Below, piece after piece: positions 33,057-35,511 of a stretch of 35,511 bases of DNA. The DNA is from Nostoc flagelliforme FACHB-838 (lineage in GTDB: Bacteria > Cyanobacteriota > Cyanobacteriia > Cyanobacteriales > Nostocaceae). The notes below the pieces were generated by a model that searched no databases, was not told the DNA's origin, and saw only the letters and a list, made by a program, of their open reading frames with translations. How positions within the stretch are numbered: the stretch's first letter is position 1; each line of letters begins with the position of its first letter. Both the position numbers and the translations under genes were made by a program. The DNA lies in assembly GCF_014698065.1 (NCBI RefSeq), contig NZ_JACJSI010000071.1, positions 1 to 35,511 of the forward strand, read 5' to 3'.

Positions 33057-33245
33057 AGCTTTTGAACTCGAACGTTGAGCTTCTGAACACGGAACTTTGA
33101 CCTTTTTGCTCGAATGTTCAAGCTTTGAACTCAGAACTTTGACCTTTTTGCTCGAACGTTGAGCAACTGAACTTGGAACTTCAACCTTTTTGCTCAAATG
33201 TTGAGCAACTGAACTTGGAACTTCGACCTTTTTGCTTGAACGTTT
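33057..33245. repeat. Tandem 42-bp repeats between the two HtrA-like genes
   Basis: The marker ACCTTTTTGCT recurs at 33100, 33142, 33184 and 33226, exactly 42 bases apart. Each unit includes a small dyad of the type GCTC-GAACGTT-GAGC and the string GAACTTGGAACTT. Repeats in a spacer of 290 bases could form iteron-like binding sites or RNA hairpins between the two cistrons. Confidence 0.85.
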
Positions 33246-33283
33246 TACTGATTCTACTTTGATATCCTCAAAAATTGTATAAC

Positions 33284-34120
33284 ATGGCAAACACAAGATT
33301 AACTAACATCGCTACTGAATTGACAGAGATAGCTGCTAAACTACGCGATTGCACTGTCAAAGTAAAAAGTGGCTCTTTAGGAGTCGGTTCTGGTGTAATT
33401 TGGCAGTCTAACGGACTAATTATCACTAATGCTCATGTAGCAACCAGCAATCGCGCAACTGTGGAATTGGCGGACGGAAGAGTATTTGACGCAGTGCGTA
33501 CACAATTTGACCCACAGCAGGATTTAGCCGCCCTAAAGATTGTTGCCACTGATTTAAATGCTGCAACCATCGGTAATTCTAAGCTGTTACGAGTGGGTGA
33601 ATTAGTCTTAGCGGTGGGTAATCCGTTTGCTGACAGTGGTGCTGTGACAACTGGAATTATCTATGCGAATAATCCACGAGCAGTTATGGCCGATTTACGG
33701 CTGTATCCTGGAAACTCTGGAGGGCCGCTTGCCGATTGTCAAGGCCGAGTTTTGGGAATTAATACGATGATTGCTGATGGTTTGGCTGTGGCAGTTCCCA
33801 GCAAAACTGTTGAGCGTTTTTTACAGGTAAATAGTCGTCTACAACTGGGAGTCACACTGCAACCTGTGCTTTTAGATAGACGTAGATTGGGTTTATTGGT
33901 GCTGTCAATTTTACCTGATAGTGCAGCGGAAACTGCTGGTGTGCAAATTGGCGATGTTTTAATTGGAGTTTCGGGGCGATTATTCACTAGCATCAATGAC
34001 TTAAGCAAATATCTTCATGACAATAAAGGATCTGTGCCGCTACAACTCCTACGCGGTGGAGAACAATTTGTTATTTATGTTGACGTGCCGTCTGAGAAAA
34101 CTGCTGTGGAGGCAACATGA
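33284..34120 (+). CDS. HtrA/DegP-like serine protease with PDZ domain
   Basis: 278 residues from ATG 33284 (a TTG nine bases earlier is also in frame). The catalytic triad is complete: His51 (LIITNAHVATSN), Asp80 (PQQDLAALKI) and Ser145 (YPGNSGGPLAD). A single PDZ domain follows (LQLGVTLQPV, LLVLSILPDSAAETAGVQIGDVLIGV). No signal peptide is evident, so it may act in the cytoplasm or be exported in another way. Shorter than typical HtrA (which have a leader and linker). Its stop overlaps the start of the regulator gene (ATGA at 34117-34120), so the two are translationally coupled, suggesting joint function in a stress or proteolytic signalling pathway. Confidence 0.88.
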   Translation: MANTRLTNIATELTEIAAKLRDCTVKVKSGSLGVGSGVIWQSNGLIITNAHVATSNRATVELADGRVFDAVRTQFDPQQDLAALKIVATDLNAATIGNSKLLRVGELVLAVGNPFADSGAVTTGIIYANNPRAVMADLRLYPGNSGGPLADCQGRVLGINTMIADGLAVAVPSKTVERFLQVNSRLQLGVTLQPVLLDRRRLGLLVLSILPDSAAETAGVQIGDVLIGVSGRLFTSINDLSKYLHDNKGSVPLQLLRGGEQFVIYVDVPSEKTAVEAT

Positions 34121-34749
34121 TTCGGGTAATGGTAGTTGCTACTTCCCCTGTGGTGCGGGCAGGGTTATCAGCTGTGGTAACTACCAATCCTCGGTTGACA
34201 GTTGTGGGGAGTGCATCTGATTTGGATGTATGGGCGAGTGAAGTTGAGCAATTACAACCACATGTGGTGCTGGTAGATTTGAGCCTTAATCTTCAAAAAT
34301 CAGTGTGGGAAAAATTGCTGGCTATTCAAGAACAGCAATACCCATTAGGAATGATCGTCATTGTTGAGGAACTCGATAACATCGACTTAGAGACAGCGTT
34401 ACGTTCTGGAATCCGGGGAATATTGCCCAGTACTAGCACAGAGTCAGAAATTGTCGCGGCTGTGGAGGCGATCGCTTTTGGTTTGCTGGTGCTGCACCCG
34501 GATGCTGTAGAATTACTGTCTATCCGCGAAAAAGTGGTAACGAATCCTGTACAAACCTTGACACTACGGGAAATAGAGGTTTTAGGTATGCTTGGTTCTG
34601 GGTTGGGGAATAAAGCGATCGCTAAAGGTTTGCACATTTCTGAGCATACCGTCAAATTTCATCTCTCATCTATTTTTCAAAAGCTCAGTGTCTCCAGTCG
34701 CACCGAGGCTGTTGCTGTGGGTGTGCGCCTAGGTTTAATTATGCTTTGA
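34117..34749 (+). CDS. NarL/LuxR-type response regulator with atypical receiver domain
   Basis: 210 residues. GGAGG at 34108-34112 lies four bases before the ATG. The N-terminal receiver-like domain keeps an Asp at the phosphorylation position (VVLVDLS, Asp54) but lacks the acidic pair near the start (VMVVATSP instead of a DD motif) and the conserved Lys (GILPSTST where LxK is expected). The C-terminal LuxR helix-turn-helix (LTLREIEVLGMLGSGLGNKA, HISEHTVKFHLSSIFQKLSV, about 148-200) is complete. It probably binds DNA, but phosphorylation control is doubtful. No histidine kinase is adjacent. Candidate targets include its own operon and the divergent TPS operon; this is inference. Confidence 0.87.
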   Translation: MIRVMVVATSPVVRAGLSAVVTTNPRLTVVGSASDLDVWASEVEQLQPHVVLVDLSLNLQKSVWEKLLAIQEQQYPLGMIVIVEELDNIDLETALRSGIRGILPSTSTESEIVAAVEAIAFGLLVLHPDAVELLSIREKVVTNPVQTLTLREIEVLGMLGSGLGNKAIAKGLHISEHTVKFHLSSIFQKLSVSSRTEAVAVGVRLGLIML

Positions 34750-34860
34750 TAAATTAAAGGAAATAAAAGTAGAGACGGCGTTGGGAATGGGAACGAGTAC
34801 AATACACCAGTAGTTGAAGTGCGATTGCTGAAAGGGTTGCCGTTGGCATCGCTAGTCATT

Positions 34861-35265
34861 TTACTTCACCAGTACCCCATCAACAATCGCAATCCCCCAC
34901 TGAGGATATTTCATCAGCAACTTCTTGATCACTATCACAAGTGCGGGATCATCATTCCAGCACTCGTGCAAAAACTCAAACCCCAGATTCTGCCCCGAAT
35001 TCGCCGCAACTTTCAGTTTCTGCATCCGCTCCGGTCGCATATTTGACCTCGCTACAATCGCCTCATGCGACCACTTTTCAGCACTGGAGACAGGCGCGGC
35101 GGAACTTTTACCCTCATGAACTGCTTTGACTTCTCCACCCGAAACTGAATTTTCAGCCATCAACTCAGCAGAGGGATAACTCGGTTCTATTTTCTGATCT
35201 GCGATCGCTAAACGGTCGGTTCGCTGATTTAAAAAGCTAGAAGAGGAATTAATGCACTGTAAAGC
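34861..35265 (-). pseudogene. 5'-truncated remnant of an unknown gene
   Basis: A minus-strand frame open from 35265 to a stop at 34861 with protein-like sequence throughout: SSSFLNQRTDRLAIADQKIE, MAENSVSGGEVKAVHEG, KWSHEAIVARSNMRPERMQK, LHECWNDDPALVIVIKKLL and PQWGIAIVDG. The first ATG in frame (35161-35163) is inside this sequence, without a ribosome-binding site. I do not recognise a family. The upstream part is cut off close to the end of the IS1634-like element, which probably disrupted it. It could also be a short real gene of 100 residues. Confidence 0.45.
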
Positions 35266-35301
35266 TTATGGAGCTTAATTAGATAGGATTCTGGTAAGCA
35301 C

Positions 35302-35511
35302 TTATCCAGGTACAAGGTAAGGGAAAGTGTAAAGTGACTGCGGTATTCCCATCAGAGTTAAAATTTGTTGTTGAAGTTCACCGAGTTGAGTCATTTCGTA
35401 GCTGCCGTCTCGATGAAAATACATTGTTATACCATTGAAAGCATTCAACAACTTTTCTGCTGTTGGTTTGGTTGTGTGGCGCTTGGGATTACCATCATAC
35501 AGACCAGCCAA
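35302..35511 (-). CDS. IS1634-like transposase, C-terminal end (runs off the window)
   Basis: 69 residues to a stop at 35302. The sequence LAGLYDGNPKRHTTKPTAEK-type block (here AGLYDGNPKRHTTKPTAEKL) and the end GELQQQILTLMGIPQSLY match the C-terminus of IS1634-family DDE transposases (IS4 superfamily). The rest lies beyond base 35511, so integrity cannot be judged. Confidence 0.75.
   Translation of the reverse strand: MAGLYDGNPKRHTTKPTAEKLLNAFNGITMYFHRDGSYEMTQLGELQQQILTLMGIPQSLYTFPYLVPG

Noticed and set aside
33057..33245. CRISPR array
   Set aside because: The units are contiguous tandem repeats of 42 bp without unique spacers, and no cas genes are present.
33033..33296. Minus-strand 87-residue frame with SSKKVEVPSSVAQ repeats
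   Set aside because: It is a translation of the 42-bp tandem repeat, with no start signal; better explained as a non-coding repeat.
34819..35129. Plus-strand frames opposite the 34861-35265 remnant
   Set aside because: They lack ribosome-binding sites and look less protein-like than the minus-strand sequence.

Overview
The window looks like chromosomal (or large-plasmid) DNA of a filamentous, probably Nostoc-like cyanobacterium. The GCGATCGC (HIP1-type) octamer recurs throughout, the DNA is moderately AT-rich, and the protein families are typical of that group: a Nif11-leader peptide cluster, NB-ARC and AAA-like STAND proteins, a two-partner secretion exoprotein next to a CHAT-TPR protein, CHASE2, and many IS remnants. 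The genus is an inference; no rRNA or tRNA gene is present to test it.

Layout. 1-1405: two decayed IS630-type transposases, then a 191-bp MITE-like element with terminal inverted repeats and a 10-bp target duplication. 1406-11688: a compact gene cluster for a ribosomally made, modified peptide (RiPP). It holds a LanM-type synthetase (minus), two Nif11-leader precursor peptides (plus, each with its own ribosome-binding site and terminator), and a translationally coupled minus-strand operon of NB-ARC ATPase, fused E1-like/YcaO cyclodehydratase and SagB-type azoline dehydrogenase. 11689-15305: intergenic DNA broken by two insertion sequences with exact target duplications: an ISKra4-like element (12472-14256, with a -1 frameshift and a passenger ORF) and an internally shortened IS5-like element (14453-15298). 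15327-18008: an AAA-like protein and a broken VCBS-repeat/GH18 chitinase gene. 18009-19015: AT-rich spacer with MITE-like inverted repeats. 19016-31312: a surface/secretion block with an AAA-like-CHASE2 sensor (plus) facing a minus-strand run of TpsB, TpsA, CHAT-TPR protein and DUF928 protein. 32083-34749: a plus-strand set of a catalytically degenerate HtrA-like protein, an intact HtrA-like protease and a LuxR/NarL-type regulator. 34861-35511: a truncated gene remnant and the 3' end of an IS1634-like transposase.

The most interesting system is the RiPP cluster, which combines lanthipeptide-type and azole-type enzymes around one precursor family. The LanM dehydratase domain keeps its catalytic residues, but the cyclase domain has lost the catalytic His (to Gln) and two of three zinc ligands (Cys to Ala, His to Trp). 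Each core peptide has one Cys, in the motif L/F-C-T-P, plus Thr residues. A coherent hypothesis is that LanM only dehydrates Thr (to Dhb), while YcaO and SagB convert the Cys to a thiazole. The product would be a linear, azole-capped, dehydrobutyrine-containing peptide without lanthionine rings. This is inference and needs mass spectrometry.

Secondary points of interest are the dead/live protease pair with an atypical receiver regulator, the three matching palindromes inside the ISKra4-like element, and the TPS-CHAT-DUF928-CHASE2 neighbourhood.
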